A DNA stretch of 64,000 bases, taken from assembly GCA_022315425.1 (NCBI GenBank), contig JAIUPT010000039.1, forward strand, positions 496,001-560,000. Direction: 5' to 3'. Shown here in pieces: positions 44,749-57,086 of the stretch (positions within the stretch are counted from its first letter, which is position 1; every line of letters starts with the position of its first letter). The translations under genes were made by a program, and so were the position numbers. The stretch is from Pseudevernia furfuracea (taxonomy: Eukaryota > Ascomycota > Lecanoromycetes > Lecanorales > Parmeliaceae). The notes under the pieces were generated by a model. It ran no database searches, was not told where the DNA came from, and was given only the letters and a program-made list of their open reading frames with translations.

Positions 44749-46838
44749 ATGACGGACTTTGTCTCGGTATCTGAGGCACTTCCCCCACCCACGCCTGCCA
44801 ACACTTCCGAAAATTACACCAATTTCCATCTTTCTGCCGTTACATTTTTCTATCCACCAAATCCTCCCCCTGTCACTCAGTGTCCGTGCATCACTCAGTG
44901 TCCGTGCGAAGCACAGACCGCACAAGAACAGATACAAAACCCAAACAAGCACATTCGTGTCTACTACAACGAACCATCTGGATATGCCTACAACTCGGAT
45001 TGCTATTTAATCAAGGAATCCAGATACAGCACCCTTGGTGGATGGCATAGCGCGAGTGACGACTTAGTCGCAGATGATGCTATGGTTGGGAGTGCGGTTG
45101 TTGCGGCTGGGAGATGGCAGGAGAAGAAGAGTTGTCATGAAGAGGCTTGGAAAGTCATTTCACCTGTTTCGTTTTGCGCATATCCCAACACCTAACCTTT
45201 TCCATTGTCATAGTCAATGTTATCCGAGATTCAACTAGCGAGACGCTAACTCGAAGTAGACGAGCGTATATTATATCGATAAAAACGGGACGCTTAGAGA
45301 AGTAAGACTCTCAATTGGCGTGCTCATTACTTCTTTTCGGCATCACTTGCCCAACCAGATATTATCCACTCCTTGCCATCCTTCGGGTCTTGTACCTCCG
45401 TACTGAAAATCCCGCTCACATAACGCAACAGCGCACCAATCACAGCTTCTTCGCCCCTGCGCCCCTTGACGAATTCGAACATGAGCTTCCAAAGCCGGAG
45501 GATCTAGTCCCGCCAACGCCAGGCTGGATCCAGACTCATCTCCAAGAGCCCAAGCTTGCGCGCGAAGGCGACACAGTTCCATTTCCCACTATACACCCAC
45601 TCCCTACCACAAAATTGACCGCTGCCTATTCTGAAGACGGGAAAATTCACGTGTTCTACCAGGCCAAAGACGTGTCGATTCGGGAATTAGTTTTTGATCC
45701 CGTTCAAGGCTGGTTCGGTGGTCAGGAAGATGAGAATGGAGAGGCGGGCAGAGTTGTGGTTGGCCCGGGAGAAGCCAAGCCAGGCACTCCGTTGGCAGTT
45801 GTGGCTGGCGGGTGGTTCGAGTTGAGGCTCTATTTCGTTGACACAGTAGATCTATTGAAGGAGTTCTACTGGAACGACCGCACTGATTGGATTGCGAGTG
45901 AGTCCTCTTCGTTCTTTTGAGCCTTGTTCTCACTCCTTTTCCGTCCATCTAAAAGTGCCTATCCATTTTTCCGTCCTTTGAGGACAGAATTAATTTCTGG
46001 ACTGATTTGCCGCTTGTGGCAACCCACTCTAGGCCAAATCCCACAATACAGCATGCACCCTACGGCCATGCTCACAGCTGTTGCCTGGAACTATGCGTCT
46101 GCCTACTATCAGATCCGTCTTTTCTCTACCACCAACAGCGATGATCTCCGCGAAATCTCCTTCTCCCGTAATAATGTCTCCTTCTCCCGTAAAAACGGTG
46201 GATGGTCTACTGAGGGGTTAGCCTGTAACGTGGTCGCAAAGACTTTTGCAGGGCCTGAAGCTCCCCTTTCTGCTGTTGCAGCAGTCGTTTTAGAGGGCGA
46301 ATGGAAACCGAAGGTGTACTATCACCCTAGACGCCAAATCATCGCCGAGTGGGATGTTTGCGCCAAAACTTTCATTCATGCAGGGATCCTGAAAGTGTAT
46401 GCAAAGGCGGGAGAGAGGCGAATGATTGAAGAGGAAACCAGAGTCAAGATCCGCGAAGAGGAAGAAAAGAAGAGAGTCGAAGAAGAGAGAATAAAAGAAG
46501 AAGAAGAAGAGGCCAGAAGACAAGAGGAAGAGAGAGTGAGAGAAGAGGAAGAAAAGAAGAGACTCGAAGAAGAGAGAATAGAACAGGAAGAAGAGGCCAA
46601 GAGACAGGAGGAAGAGAGAGTGAGAGAAGAGGAAGAAAAGAAGAGAGAAGAGGAGCTGCAGAGGCCGGAGGATGTGCCAGAGGGAGGTACCCTCAAAGTA
46701 AGCGACCCGGAGAAAGCGGCGAAGCTCCAGAAAGTCAGCGGCTGCAATCAGGGTTATCAATGGAAGAAAGAATCTGGAGGGTGGCGGTGCGGAGGCGGAG
46801 CACACTACATCTCGGATGCGGATTTTGACGCACTTTGA
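44749..46838 (+). CDS. Fucose-lectin-like propeller protein fused to a charged coiled coil
   Basis: Four exons (44749-45150, 45260-45301, 45432-45897, 46033-46838) join in frame to 571 residues; the first donor (GTCATT) is weak and the least certain. Repeated blade-like motifs occur: HIRVYYNEPSGYAY, TSVYYIDKNGTLRE, GKIHVFYQAKDVSIRELVF and FELRLYFVDTVDLLKEFYW. They follow the pattern of fungal fucose-binding six-bladed lectins (I-x-VYY, G-x-IRE-x, GW). From about residue 440 a 75-residue run of Glu/Arg/Lys heptads (REEEEKKRVEEERIKEEE) predicts a long coiled coil. The C-terminus ends with a small Cys module (GCNQGYQWKKESGGWRCGG). No signal peptide, as in other fungal lectins. Likely role: multivalent sugar recognition, oligomerised by the coiled coil (inference). 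Confidence 0.78.
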
Positions 46839-47205
46839 AGTTGGAGACTCAGACATAGTAGTGTCGAGATCAATCTTGCGGGCTAAATTGCAATTTGAAC
46901 GACTTTCTCTCAGACTTTGTTGAAGTCAGATGACGCTTGACGGTTCCAGTCCCTCGTCAACTTCTCGAGTGGAAATTATTTGTTAGGAAGTAGGTAGGCA
47001 GTTAGAAGGTGCGACTTGAAGCTTTTAGCAACGGTATGAGAGTTTCGAGGTCAGAGAGGGTTGTTTCTTCTAACTTCAAACCTGCCAAAGTCTTGTCCGA
47101 GAATCTTTTCCCCGGATCAAGAACAACTCTTATGTTACGGCAGCCCGGTTGCATTTCCTGTATATCGCTCCGAAATGCTGCCACTCTGTATATCTCTTCT
47201 CTCGA
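46839..47205. other. Convergent intergenic region
   Basis: 3' ends of the lectin-like gene and the patatin-like gene face each other. No gene seen. Confidence 0.35.
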
Positions 47206-48375
47206 TCATTGCACGGTATGATTTCCGTCATGTCCCGCACTATGACAGAAGCGTTCCCAGCGGTCCTGATCATGATAGCTGCTCCGTAGCCGGCGCTTGG
47301 TAACGAGGATTTCGGCGGCTTCTTTAAGACCCCTTCTGGCCTCTTCAGATTCGAGATACACTTGGGTTCTGATGGAGAGTTTTTCGAGGGTCCTTTTACC
47401 TCCCTTGCCCTTCCAGGCGTCCAGCTTCATCTTGCCAACGCCGTCCTTGACGTTCAGTCGGTGATCGTCGAAGCCATGATCATGGGAAAGCTGCTGCATG
47501 TTCTCATGCGTTGCATGAGTATCAGTTGCCAAGTTTATCAAATTTAGGACAATGGACAGCGTCCTTTTGAGGCCGCGTTTAAGAGGTTCCCTGATATTGG
47601 ATTCGAGCACTCTGCCAGCCCCTATGCTCACGTTGATGTCTACAGCTTTGGCATCATTTCCATTCAACTGTTTGATCGATTCCCAGGCTTCTTTGGAAGG
47701 ATCGTTCGCACCCAAGCCTCCGTCGAGGAACCTGAACTTGGGATCGCTCTCTTTCAAGTCCATCGGGGGGAAATAAAATGGAGCTGCCGACGTTGCGCGA
47801 GCGACCCTCCACAGGTCATATTCGTGCCCTTCACCCGGGTTTCTCTGTGTTGGATATATTGCCATTTTGGGAAGGATATAGGAACGAAATATGTAAGGGC
47901 GCCGTTCGACAACATCGATTGCTTTCCAGGCTAATACCATACTAGAACAGGTCAGCAAGGGTTAATGCAATGATGGGCTGACGTACATTTGACACATATC
48001 CTCATTGGGATGCTGAATTTGGGTGCCCCGCTTTCCTCTAGGGTCGCGCTGTTTGATGATTTCTTTTATGACCCCTTCCAATACTTTATGGTCGTATTTG
48101 CTCCTTCCCATCAAAAAGTGGAGCCAGCGTTGGTTTCCGAACACTCTGTCTGACAGTATCTCGTAAGCTTCAAGGCACTCTTCTACAGTCATCGAAAGCC
48201 GACCCAGCATGATACTGATGAGACCTCCTGTGCTAGTCGCTGCCATGTAGTCAAAATAGTGGCACGGAAGATAACAGTCAAGTTCTGTCCATTGGTTAGT
48301 CGAGTCGGGAGAACCTTGTGCGTTCCGTTCCCGACGTTTCAAGATTTGAACACGCTGCCGTGGCCGTGAGACCAA
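47206..48375 (-). pseudogene. Patatin-like phospholipase, 5'-truncated
   Basis: Two exons (about 48375-47987, then 47941-47206, 45-bp intron). The nucleophile elbow reads AATSTGGLIS, where intact members have GTSTGG: the Ser is kept, and the first Gly is Ala. LGRLSMTVEECLEAYEILSD and VFG follow as in fungal patatins. The catalytic Asp is in FLDGGLGANDPSKEAW, and VARATSAAPFYFPP is also typical. Missing is the N-terminal oxyanion-hole segment (DGGGVRG). Upstream of 48375 I find neither it nor a good start codon; the frame there reads PLVSRPRQRVQIL. Intact enzymes hydrolyse membrane lipids; in fungi the domain also occurs as an NLR effector. This copy is probably inactive unless an unseen upstream exon restores the N-terminus. 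Confidence 0.72.
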
Positions 48376-50206
48376 TGGTGAGGCACTGCTCAGAGCCCCG
48401 TATTATCTCTTCAATTCCCTAATTTGCGTCATGAGAACCTTCAGTATCAACAGGCTTGAGTATCCTCTGACTCCTCCGCCATATTTTGCCTGCTTAATTA
48501 TAGGGCGGATTTTGAAAGACTGCATAACATACATAACGACAATAGCGACTTTCTCAACCAAGGATCAGCCTCATGTGAGGTCAAGGAGGAAGGTGGGAGC
48601 GTTGGTGCTCGCAATTGGGCCTTGTCCTCTAGCGCGAGTGCCCCGGATCGGATTCGAAGGTGTGCCTTGTGGGATGCATTGTGGCGCACTTCGAGGGTTT
48701 GCTGAGCATGAACTTAGGACTTCTTGACCCAATTCAGGAGAACCAGTGTGCATTGTCGCTTGCGAATGTAGGGGGCCTGTCTCTTGGCAGAGCTTGGGCA
48801 GTATCTCGAGATGATACTGAGCATGAGCCTGAGGATGTCTGACCACCAGATGGCTTAGTCAGTGAGTTGTTTCCTCAGTTGGATCAGTGCTTACAGCCGA
48901 AGATTGAAACTTCGCTTCGTCACCCGGTGCACCCGAAGCTTTCCCCTTTAAGAATAAGAGGAAAGAATGTGCCGCTCTAAGGCTGTTCATCACGAAGGAA
49001 GCGATGAAAGCCATGAAAAGAATTGAATCGGATCAAAGTATTTATATATTTGTATGTTAAAGGTGAGGATATATAGATGCTGAGGTTTCGGCACAGAAGA
49101 GGAACATGAATGATATGCTTTATACTATATGATCTCCTTAATCACACCGACAGTATTCAATCCCCGAGGTGAAACTCTTCAGAGCCTCGAAGCTGAGTCT
49201 AAGACGAGGCTGCAGATGTGGAATCCCGTTCATGGTGCACAGTGTGGGTGGGTGACTGGGACTGCTCACGCCAATGAATCTTCTCACAAGAGCATCAGAG
49301 ACAGCGGAATGGTGAATAGACGCTTGCGTGGAACAGATGCCGCGGAGTTTCTCGTCCACGTTTAGGCGGTATAGCAAATCAGGGCGTGGATTGCATGCAA
49401 AAACCCAGCGATGGAATTTTCAGCGGCGGCTGGAAAAATGCTGTGTACTAATTAAAACCCGTTAGCGTTGGTAAGCGTACCGTCCGTAGCATTCGATCAA
49501 AGCTCCTGTTAAATAGATGCATTGCTCAAATTATGTGCCAGTCCTGCTAGCTCCTTGGCTACCGGTCGATTACCCGGGGGAGTGGTACAGCAGAGAGCAG
49601 TCTTCTCAGTACGCTTAGAAAGACGAAGACATCCCTTCGATGCAACATCAGCGGGGATGAGACACGGGGTTGTGCAACGAAAAGCGAGGGTTTTGTTTTG
49701 GGTGGTGCATTCGAAATGGCGAACACTGGCCGATATTTGTAGCTGCCTGTACGATTTTCGCGCTCAGCCCCGTTGGATCATGCATTTTCGTGGACGGAGC
49801 GGTTGGGGATAGGTTCCGTGTCTTGTTTCAAGAGCGCTTAACTTTGGGTGATGCATTGGAAATGACGAACACTGGCCGATATTTGTAGCTGCCTGTATGA
49901 TTTTCGCGCTCAACCCCGCTGGAAAATGCATTTGTGTGGACGGAGCGGTTGGTGATAGGTTTCGTGTTCTTGTTTCAAGAGCGCCTGATCATGGGCTCCG
50001 CTTGATCCGAGGCTCTGCTTGTGTCAGGTTTCCCGCAACTTCGTGCCCTTCATAAGCCTTCCATATCACCAGGCAAACTCTCTCTTGTTTTCTTTAGTAA
50101 CTCGCAAACAAAACATACATCTCCACTATCTCAACAAGCCTGTACAATATCATCTCCATCTTTCTGTCGCATATTTATTCGGATTCAGCAATACAAAACA
50201 ATAACA
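48376..50206. other. Intergenic with a tandem duplication
   Basis: No supported gene; frames on both strands overlap without motifs. Contains the tandem duplication at 49700-49992. Confidence 0.4.
49700..49992 (+). repeat. Tandem duplication, 146-bp unit, two copies
   Basis: Copy 1 is 49700-49845, copy 2 about 49846-49992. Shared words include GAACACTGGCCGATATTTG and GTTTCAAGAGCGC. Most differences between copies are single transitions. Confidence 0.8.
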
Positions 50207-50551
50207 ATGGGCGAGTGCCGCGACACCCAATTTTCAGAGAAACGAACCACCATCGGGCGCCAAACCAGCAGCTGGGAGTCTGGGTGCCCCAAAGCACTCG
50301 TCTTCGACCCTTCAGAGCCCGATCATGTGACTGAAGAAGAAGCCAATGAGCAGAACAGTAAGTGTTACTTGTACATATAAAGAATCAGATCTGACAGCAT
50401 TATAGAGAAAACAAATTGCTTTGAGGTTCAGCTACCAAGATGGCGCAATCGGGTCCACATCTACGAAGACGAGAAAAAGACAGGGTATATCTGTACCTTG
50501 CGACTTGACCGAATAGGCTTCGTCAAGAACTGCAAGCGCAGGCTGGGCTAG
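50207..50551 (+). CDS. Small protein of unknown function
   Basis: Two exons (50207-50357, 50406-50551) around a 48-bp intron with GTAAGT and a CTGAC branch point give 98 residues. The 5' leader is pyrimidine-rich and the ATG context is ACAATGG, both good for a fungal gene. The N-terminal half is polar; the C-terminal half (CFEVQLPRWRNRVHIYEDEK, GYICTLRLDRIGFVKNCKRR) looks like a small beta-rich fold with a basic end. No signal peptide and no known family recognised. Confidence 0.55.
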
Positions 50552-51079
50552 ATTACAGAGTGCTCCACGTCAAGGGGGATAAGTCGGTGCCGGCCTGAAT
50601 AGGCATATCATGCATGCTATGTGTGAAGCTAGGATGTCTTGAGATTTCAGGGCGCATTTTGTGTTTACTGCAGCATTTTCTGAGTCCCAAGCTCAGATAA
50701 AGCTTTAGTACCTGTGTGTATCCATGATTTTGTTGGTAGTCCTGGACTGGTACAAACGTCTGGACGGACTAGCCCTGATTTTTTCTATGCAGTGTTCACC
50801 AACTTCACCATATGATTATTTGACAACCACATCATCATGACATCAAGTGATAATGACTCTGAGGCATCATAGGCTTCTATTACTACGGCTTGGCTGTTCG
50901 TGAATGGTGCCAACATAAAATCCACCAGCCAAGTGTTTGGGAAATGTCGACCTTCAATTGTCGGCAAGACCACGAGCATAATTCGAAGGAACCGCATGAG
51001 AATGCGACAAATGCTTTTCCAGATGAGTCCTTCTGGAAAAGCTGCGAAGCTTGGTGGAGGTGTTCCCCGCAGGCTCCAA

Positions 51080-51359
51080 TACTCCTCTTTGCAAAACCCT
51101 TGGCGGGAGCGTCCCGCTGGCACCCTGCCCCGCAAATTTTTGCTGAAACCACCGCCAAATGCAAGCAGAAGGTATTTTCGTGATAGATAGATGTAGAATC
51201 GTTTAGATCTGAGGCCGTGTATAGTCTATTAGCCGGAAAAGTCGGTGTAGCTTTCTTGTAGACCTCAGAGTCCTGCACGTCGCTGTCGCTGTCGCCGTCG
51301 CCATGTCACCGCCCATACCAGAGCCAATTCGGGCCCAGTATAGCCATTGCAGTCCATTG
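51080..51359 (+). repeat. 275-bp dispersed repeat, copy B
   Basis: Second copy of the repeat at 29371-29645, same orientation, with an additional CGCTGTCGC expansion near 51285. Confidence 0.75.
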
Positions 51360-52424
51360 CAGTCATGTAGCCATTGCTTGATATTTTGACAATCTTATGA
51401 ATCTGGACGTGCGGTAGGTCGGCAAGTTAAAAAAATTCTGAAAGGATCTCTTAGGCGCCTGACGCAGGCTCCCACCTAAAACAAGCGTAAGCCATCCTTG
51501 ATGACTCGTTTCAAATTTTGATGAAAGAGAGTTGTAGAAAATTGTATCTTATAATAATCTTCTCTATAGAATATAAAGAGAGTAAATTGAAATATTTGTT
51601 CTATTTAGTATTGTTTATTAGCGTATACACATTGATGTTAATTTCTGGTTTTCAAAAATTGTCACCCTGGTCAGCTTTTAGGGTGCTATACAGTTCTCAC
51701 ACAAGGCTGTCCCCCCCCCGGAAGCTCCTGAGCGTTGGCTTGGCAAAGTTCAGCACGCTCATTAATCAAATCTTTTTAATATGCGACCATGAATGGTCTT
51801 GTCACTCATGGGATTTAGCAAGAGGGGCAGTCCGTGGTGAAATAATTGAAATTATTTAAGGTTTATGCTGATTGGGTAAGTTCAGACTTTAGAGCTATAT
51901 GAAACCAGGCCCTCTAGATTGTCTGAGATAAATTTCTTTACATATTGCCAACGAAAACGAGGCCGAGGAAACACCGTACTACAGTACTGCCAGTAACTTA
52001 CTACTAAATTCTTGTCACCAAAAGGCTACACAGCTCGGCTCTTGGATCTTCTTCTGGTTATGGAGCCAGCCAGACAGCGCCAGGCAATGTCAACAGAACC
52101 TACAGTATGTATATGACAGTGGCACGTAAACTCTGGATTGGAGAGAGGTCGATAGGACTGAGACATGAAAGTATACTTGAAACGTAGCCCCATGGCCAAC
52201 ATCAATCATTCACCAACATTGAGTCTCATGAGGATCTCGTCATTAAAATAAGGCACCCGTGGAAGTCGGATCTGTTCACAGATTCTTGCCTGTTATTACC
52301 ATAGCACAATGATACAAGATTTTTATTCCTGCGTCCGAGATTATCTTCTATTGTTATTTTTTGTCTTGGTCTTTAGGACGCAAGGTCCAGCTCATTCATT
52401 CTGCTTTCATTTTAGCTAGACAAT
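51360..52424. other. Promoter side of the protease gene, partly AT-rich
   Basis: 51420-51870 is AT-rich and RIP-like, with a ten-C run near 51710. No gene supported. The 5' leader of the protease gene is T-rich. Confidence 0.4.
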
Positions 52425-55400
52425 ATGCGTTTACTGTCCTGCCTTGTCTTGTCAACAACACTGGTTACTAATTCCTGCTTTGCCGAAGTTGTTGAACGTC
52501 AGGTGCTTGCTGAAGAGTCTTCTAATGGCGATGTGTATCTCTCAGCAGAAGTTGCTGCATTCTCCAGCTACACCGTTTCTACCCGTTCAAGCGCTCAGCC
52601 TACTCCTCGATGCAATTCTTCTCTTGCAATAAGTATAAACACAACCGGTGGTGTAACATTCCCAACATCCCAAACGTTCCAGGGCTCTTTGCGCAGACCT
52701 GGGGCTGCAGAGCGCACCCGTTTTGCGGTTGATACTCATACTACTTTGACTTCAATCCGGTCCAGAAGTAGATCGGAAAGTAACAGGTCTTCAACGTCCT
52801 CTAAAACTGGTAGATGGGGCATTTTATCTTCTCATGCATCTCAAGGCTCGCAGTCAGCCACCAGCCAGACTTCATCTGCCCCTCGAAATGAAGTGATCTC
52901 GGCAGATACCGCTTCAACATTCGCCTCAATTACGCTAGCCACACTCTCTACCGGAAGTGAACCCTTTTTAGTTACATCAGGATTAATATCGAGCGAAGAA
53001 AGGGTTCTTACTCAGCTTTTACTCTCTATGCCGAGCAGTTCAAAGAGCCCCTCGGCTGGAGTGTCCGCTTATTCGGCCGTGGCTTCAGGCAACGGGTCAT
53101 CTACTACGAAATTAGGCACGTCGTCAGTATGGTATCCTATATCAAGAAATGCCTATAGTCTGCCCACAGTGACCTCAGTCCCGGGTTCTAACAGCACCAT
53201 TACTACGAGCCAGAGGGAATCAAAGTCAAGCCATACTCCAAGCCGTGCGGAGGCCTCTGCAAGTACTGTAGCTCTTCCCAAAAATAAAGATCCTCTTGCA
53301 ACCAGTGGTGTCAGTACTTCAACAAAAGCTACCATCACCCCAATAATTAATCTCTCATCTGCGTTAACAGGTACTAAAAGGAACGTTGGAAATTGGCCAG
53401 CGACCATTTCTTTTTGCTCAGTTTCAGATGGTGTTGCCATTGTTTGGGTGGGATATGTCACGACTCTTGCAGATGGTAAATCCTCAATCACCAATACAAA
53501 TCCGAGTCAATCACTCCTATCAGCAAGTGCGGGTTCAGGATGCGCTGGAGAGGTTGCTGTCTCCAGTGACGGTCTGACGGCTACCATTCAGTTATCTAAT
53601 CTTCCATCTGCAACGCCATTTCCACAATACGGGGCACAACTTGTGACCCAAAGTGGTACCGTCTTCAAGTACAGTCCAGAGACTCTTAGCGGGTACAATA
53701 ATGCTCAGCCAATCGAAATCTCGACCAACTTCGTGGAAGTAATTAATGGACACACCACGACACAGGGAGGATGGTGGATAATCGGAGCTTATGGGCACAT
53801 CGAAGTTCCAAAAGATTGCCCATGGAACACTGGCAAAGGCATAGGTTGCATTGGTGGACCCGCACTTTGCAGCATGCCATGTGGGGTCGTCGACGTCGGC
53901 CTTGACCTATTTGTTCTCATTGATCACGACGACTGTACTCCTGATGAAAAGGGCCCGCCGGGGTTTCCTGGCGGTCCTATTCTTAGTATTGATCCCATTC
54001 CGGATCCTCCTTACCCTCAAGAAGGAGAAGGCTCCGATGACCAAGAGAAGACAGAGGACCCCGAGAAGAAGACCAAGGATCCCGACAAGAAGACCGCCAC
54101 GAAAGAAGAAGGATCGACTACTACCTCTGAACTTAGCACTCTAACGTCAAAGCCGATATCAATCACATCCTCATTCACCGTCTCAACTGCTAGCCAGGTC
54201 TCATCCAGCTCAGCGGCCATCGTGGAATACATGATAGTTGCTGCGGTAGGTGCCGACCAAATCAGCATCCAGCAGACGTTACGAAATTTTGACCCCGAAA
54301 AGGGAGGGTCATATGAACCTGATGTTGGCGATACATCAGTCAGCGGAGGCGCATGGGTCTATTACGATCTAACACCATACGAAGCAGGACAGCTTTCCTC
54401 GCGAAGCGACATATTGGCTGTTGTCACGTGCGCTACGGTGTCAATGTTTGGGCCTGGATCCAGCCCTTCGGCCCCCCCGCAGACTGTTGATAGCACAGTG
54501 TCACTTGTCACTTTGAATCCAACATCTTCAGCGACTCTACCGACATCGGTCATCCCCAAACGTCGCCGAGGTGATGTCGGCCTAAGAAATAGCTCTGGCG
54601 TTCTTCGCGGTCATGTTCAGTCAAGGACCAAAGTTGAGACTGACCTGCAAAAGAGAGACCCGGGCACACGACTAGTTCGACAAAAGCGAACGCTGAGCAC
54701 GTACCCGGAAGATCTCTCAGTGCTCGCTTGGGCGCCTAAAGTGCCATCTATTGCCGGCGTCGACTACATATTCGGAGAAACCAAAGGTGAGAACACTTGG
54801 GTTTATCTTGTTGATACTAGCGTTGCGTATCGCCATCAGGTATACGTCAAAGAATCTGATTATGATTATTGAGCAATACTAAGGTATTTAAGTTAGGAAT
54901 TTCAGAATAATTGGAACACAATTGCAGGCTATGGCAGGACCAATATCGACGAAAATTGGATCTATGGATCTGGTGTGCCCCGAGTCAAAGCAGACTGGCA
55001 CCCCCGGTCCCATGGCACATGCATGGCCTCAAGGATATGTGGCAAAAGAAGCGGCGTCGCGAAGCAGACAACCATCATTCCCGTGGTAATAGTAGCAACC
55101 CAAGAGTCTTTGGTTGCAGGTCTTGAAAAGGTCCTAGCGGACATCCCCGAACGGCGGAAAAAGGGACAATGCTTACCCGGAAAGACTGTGGTCACGATGT
55201 CCCTGAATTTCCCAATTTCTGATTCCAAGTACATTACTCTACTCAGCGGCGCAATCAAGGGCATAACCAATCTCAGTGTCGTAGTCGTATGCTCGGCGGG
55301 TAATGATGATGGCCCCAACTCAGATGAGTGGGAAGCTTCTACTTATCCCGCAGCTTTGGCAAGGACGCAACTCCCGTGGCTATTCAGGATTGGTGCGGTT

Positions 55401-56407
55401 GACAACACGGGTGTACTTCCCAGCTGGGCGCAAAAAGGTGACGTCTACGCTCCAGGGGTTGCCGCTCTGTGCGCCAATAAAGATGGTCTCACCTTGGAGG
55501 AAGAAAGCGATGGCTCTTCGGGCGCTACTGCTGCCATGGCAGGGCTCATCGTCTATGAGATGGGCAAGGACTCGTGCCCGTTTAACTTTTCGGATAAGGA
55601 GGAAGACTATCCGGAGTATCAACAGATTACCAAACAATACTATACCGACGGCCCAGGGGCCTATGTGCGCCCTGGAGGAGTGTGGCCTGTAGCTTGGAAC
55701 GGCCTCGATGGAAGAGCAAGGACTATTTGTCCACTCACTGTGCAGAAGAGAGATGACGAAGACGACGATGAGGATGATACGTGTGCGCAGCCGAGCTCTG
55801 CGTCTAGTTCTACGATTGTGCAGAGTTCTGCCTCAACCTTCAGTACCATAACATTCCCCAAACCTACAAGAGAAGGTTCCAATGTAGTGAGAACCATTGC
55901 GGGGGACCTCCTGGGCCTGGAAATAGTCAGCCTAGCGGCTGCAATCGATTCCTCTTCGTCAGTTGCCGCGGCGGCATCTTCGTCAGCATCAGCTGCTGCT
56001 GCTTCCTCATCTCTAGCGGCGGTGGCAAGAGCTTCATCTTCATCGAAACTAGCAGCAGCAGCAGCAGCGTCTTCCTCAGCACCAGCCGCAATAGCTGCTC
56101 AATCGCCATCTCCAACCACAACACCTCCGCCCTCTCGTATAACACTACCGCCTCTTCTGTCGTGTACACTACTGTATGTCTCTTCCCATTACTGCCACCC
56201 AAATTGCTTCCTCGGCAATTCTCATGTTCATGTCCGATTGTCCATCTTGCTGACCAGTCAATCATATACAGTGACGAGATCATCCAAGCCGGCAAAGATC
56301 CTTATGTAATACATTCGTGCGCCTGTAATGACGGGAGCAAGCCAACCCCTGCATTGTCCGGGGACGAATATGTGTGTCCGTGGCAGGTGGATGTTATTGT
56401 AGGCTAG
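52425..56407 (+). CDS. Secreted subtilisin-family (S8) protease with large Ser/Thr-rich N-terminal region
   Basis: Three exons (52425-54839, 54906-56173, 56272-56407) join in frame to 1272 residues. A signal peptide (MRLLSCLVLSTTLVTNSCFA) is followed by about 270 Ser/Thr-rich residues, a small globular domain (about 320-520) and a Lys/Glu/Pro-rich linker. The S8 domain runs from about 790 to 1040. Catalytic residues: Asp797 (VYLVDTSV), His841 (RSHGTCMAS), Asn938 in CSAGN (oxyanion hole) and Ser1010 (DGSSGATAA). The usual Pro after GTSxAT is Ala. KRRRG and QKRD sites before the domain would suit Kex2-type processing. After it come an Asp/Glu stretch, an Ala/Ser-rich tract, and a last exon with CACNDG and PWQVDV. 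It could act in the cell wall or outside the cell. Confidence 0.88.
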
Positions 56408-57086
56408 AGCATAGCTTTCAGTGCATGTAGCAAAAATGAATACTGCGAATCCAGCTTATCTATCAGTTCTGATGCTTGAAAAAACAACCGCCACCCCGCA
56501 GATGTCTTAGGATGACTTGACCGCAGTGGATGCGTAGCGCAATGCAATCCCGTCTCCTGCGTAAGCTTGTATGACCATTCAGCTTCGGCTCCAGGCTTTG
56601 AATGCTAATCATCAAGATCATGACGCTCCCTCGTGCCGTCGAGCAAATTTGTCTCACAATAGGCTCAATGCCGATTAGTCTTCTCGTGCATACCCAGACT
56701 GGAACACCAGATGACGCGAATAGTGCTTGCGTCATCTCAGCCCCCAGGGCTAGCGTACCCCCAGAGCTGGAAAACTCCCACGTCTATCGACACAGACCGG
56801 GAGTGTGCATGTTAAACTATATACAGGGTTGGGTGGGCGGAGCCAAAGAGACCAAAAGCTCCAAGAGGCCAAATCCACTTGCTCCGAGAGAGACCAATTC
56901 GACTAAGGAGCGAGAGAAATTCCTGGGACTCTGTGGGGGGGGGGGTTACGTATATATGGCCTCGAAATACCATGATGTGACCCATGACGAGTGTAGCGCC
57001 TATGGCATATATGGCCCTGCATGAGTTCCCTCCATGAGACCTCCTAATAACCCACAGTCCCGCTGTCTTGACGAAATTGGTCCGAA
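56408..57086. other. Intergenic
   Basis: No supported gene. A ten-to-eleven-G run lies near 56936. Confidence 0.35.

Noticed and set aside
46290..46856. Long - strand frames rich in Ser, Leu and Phe opposite the coiled coil
   Set aside because: Shadow of the Glu/Lys-rich coding repeat on the + strand, which is in frame with the lectin-like exons.
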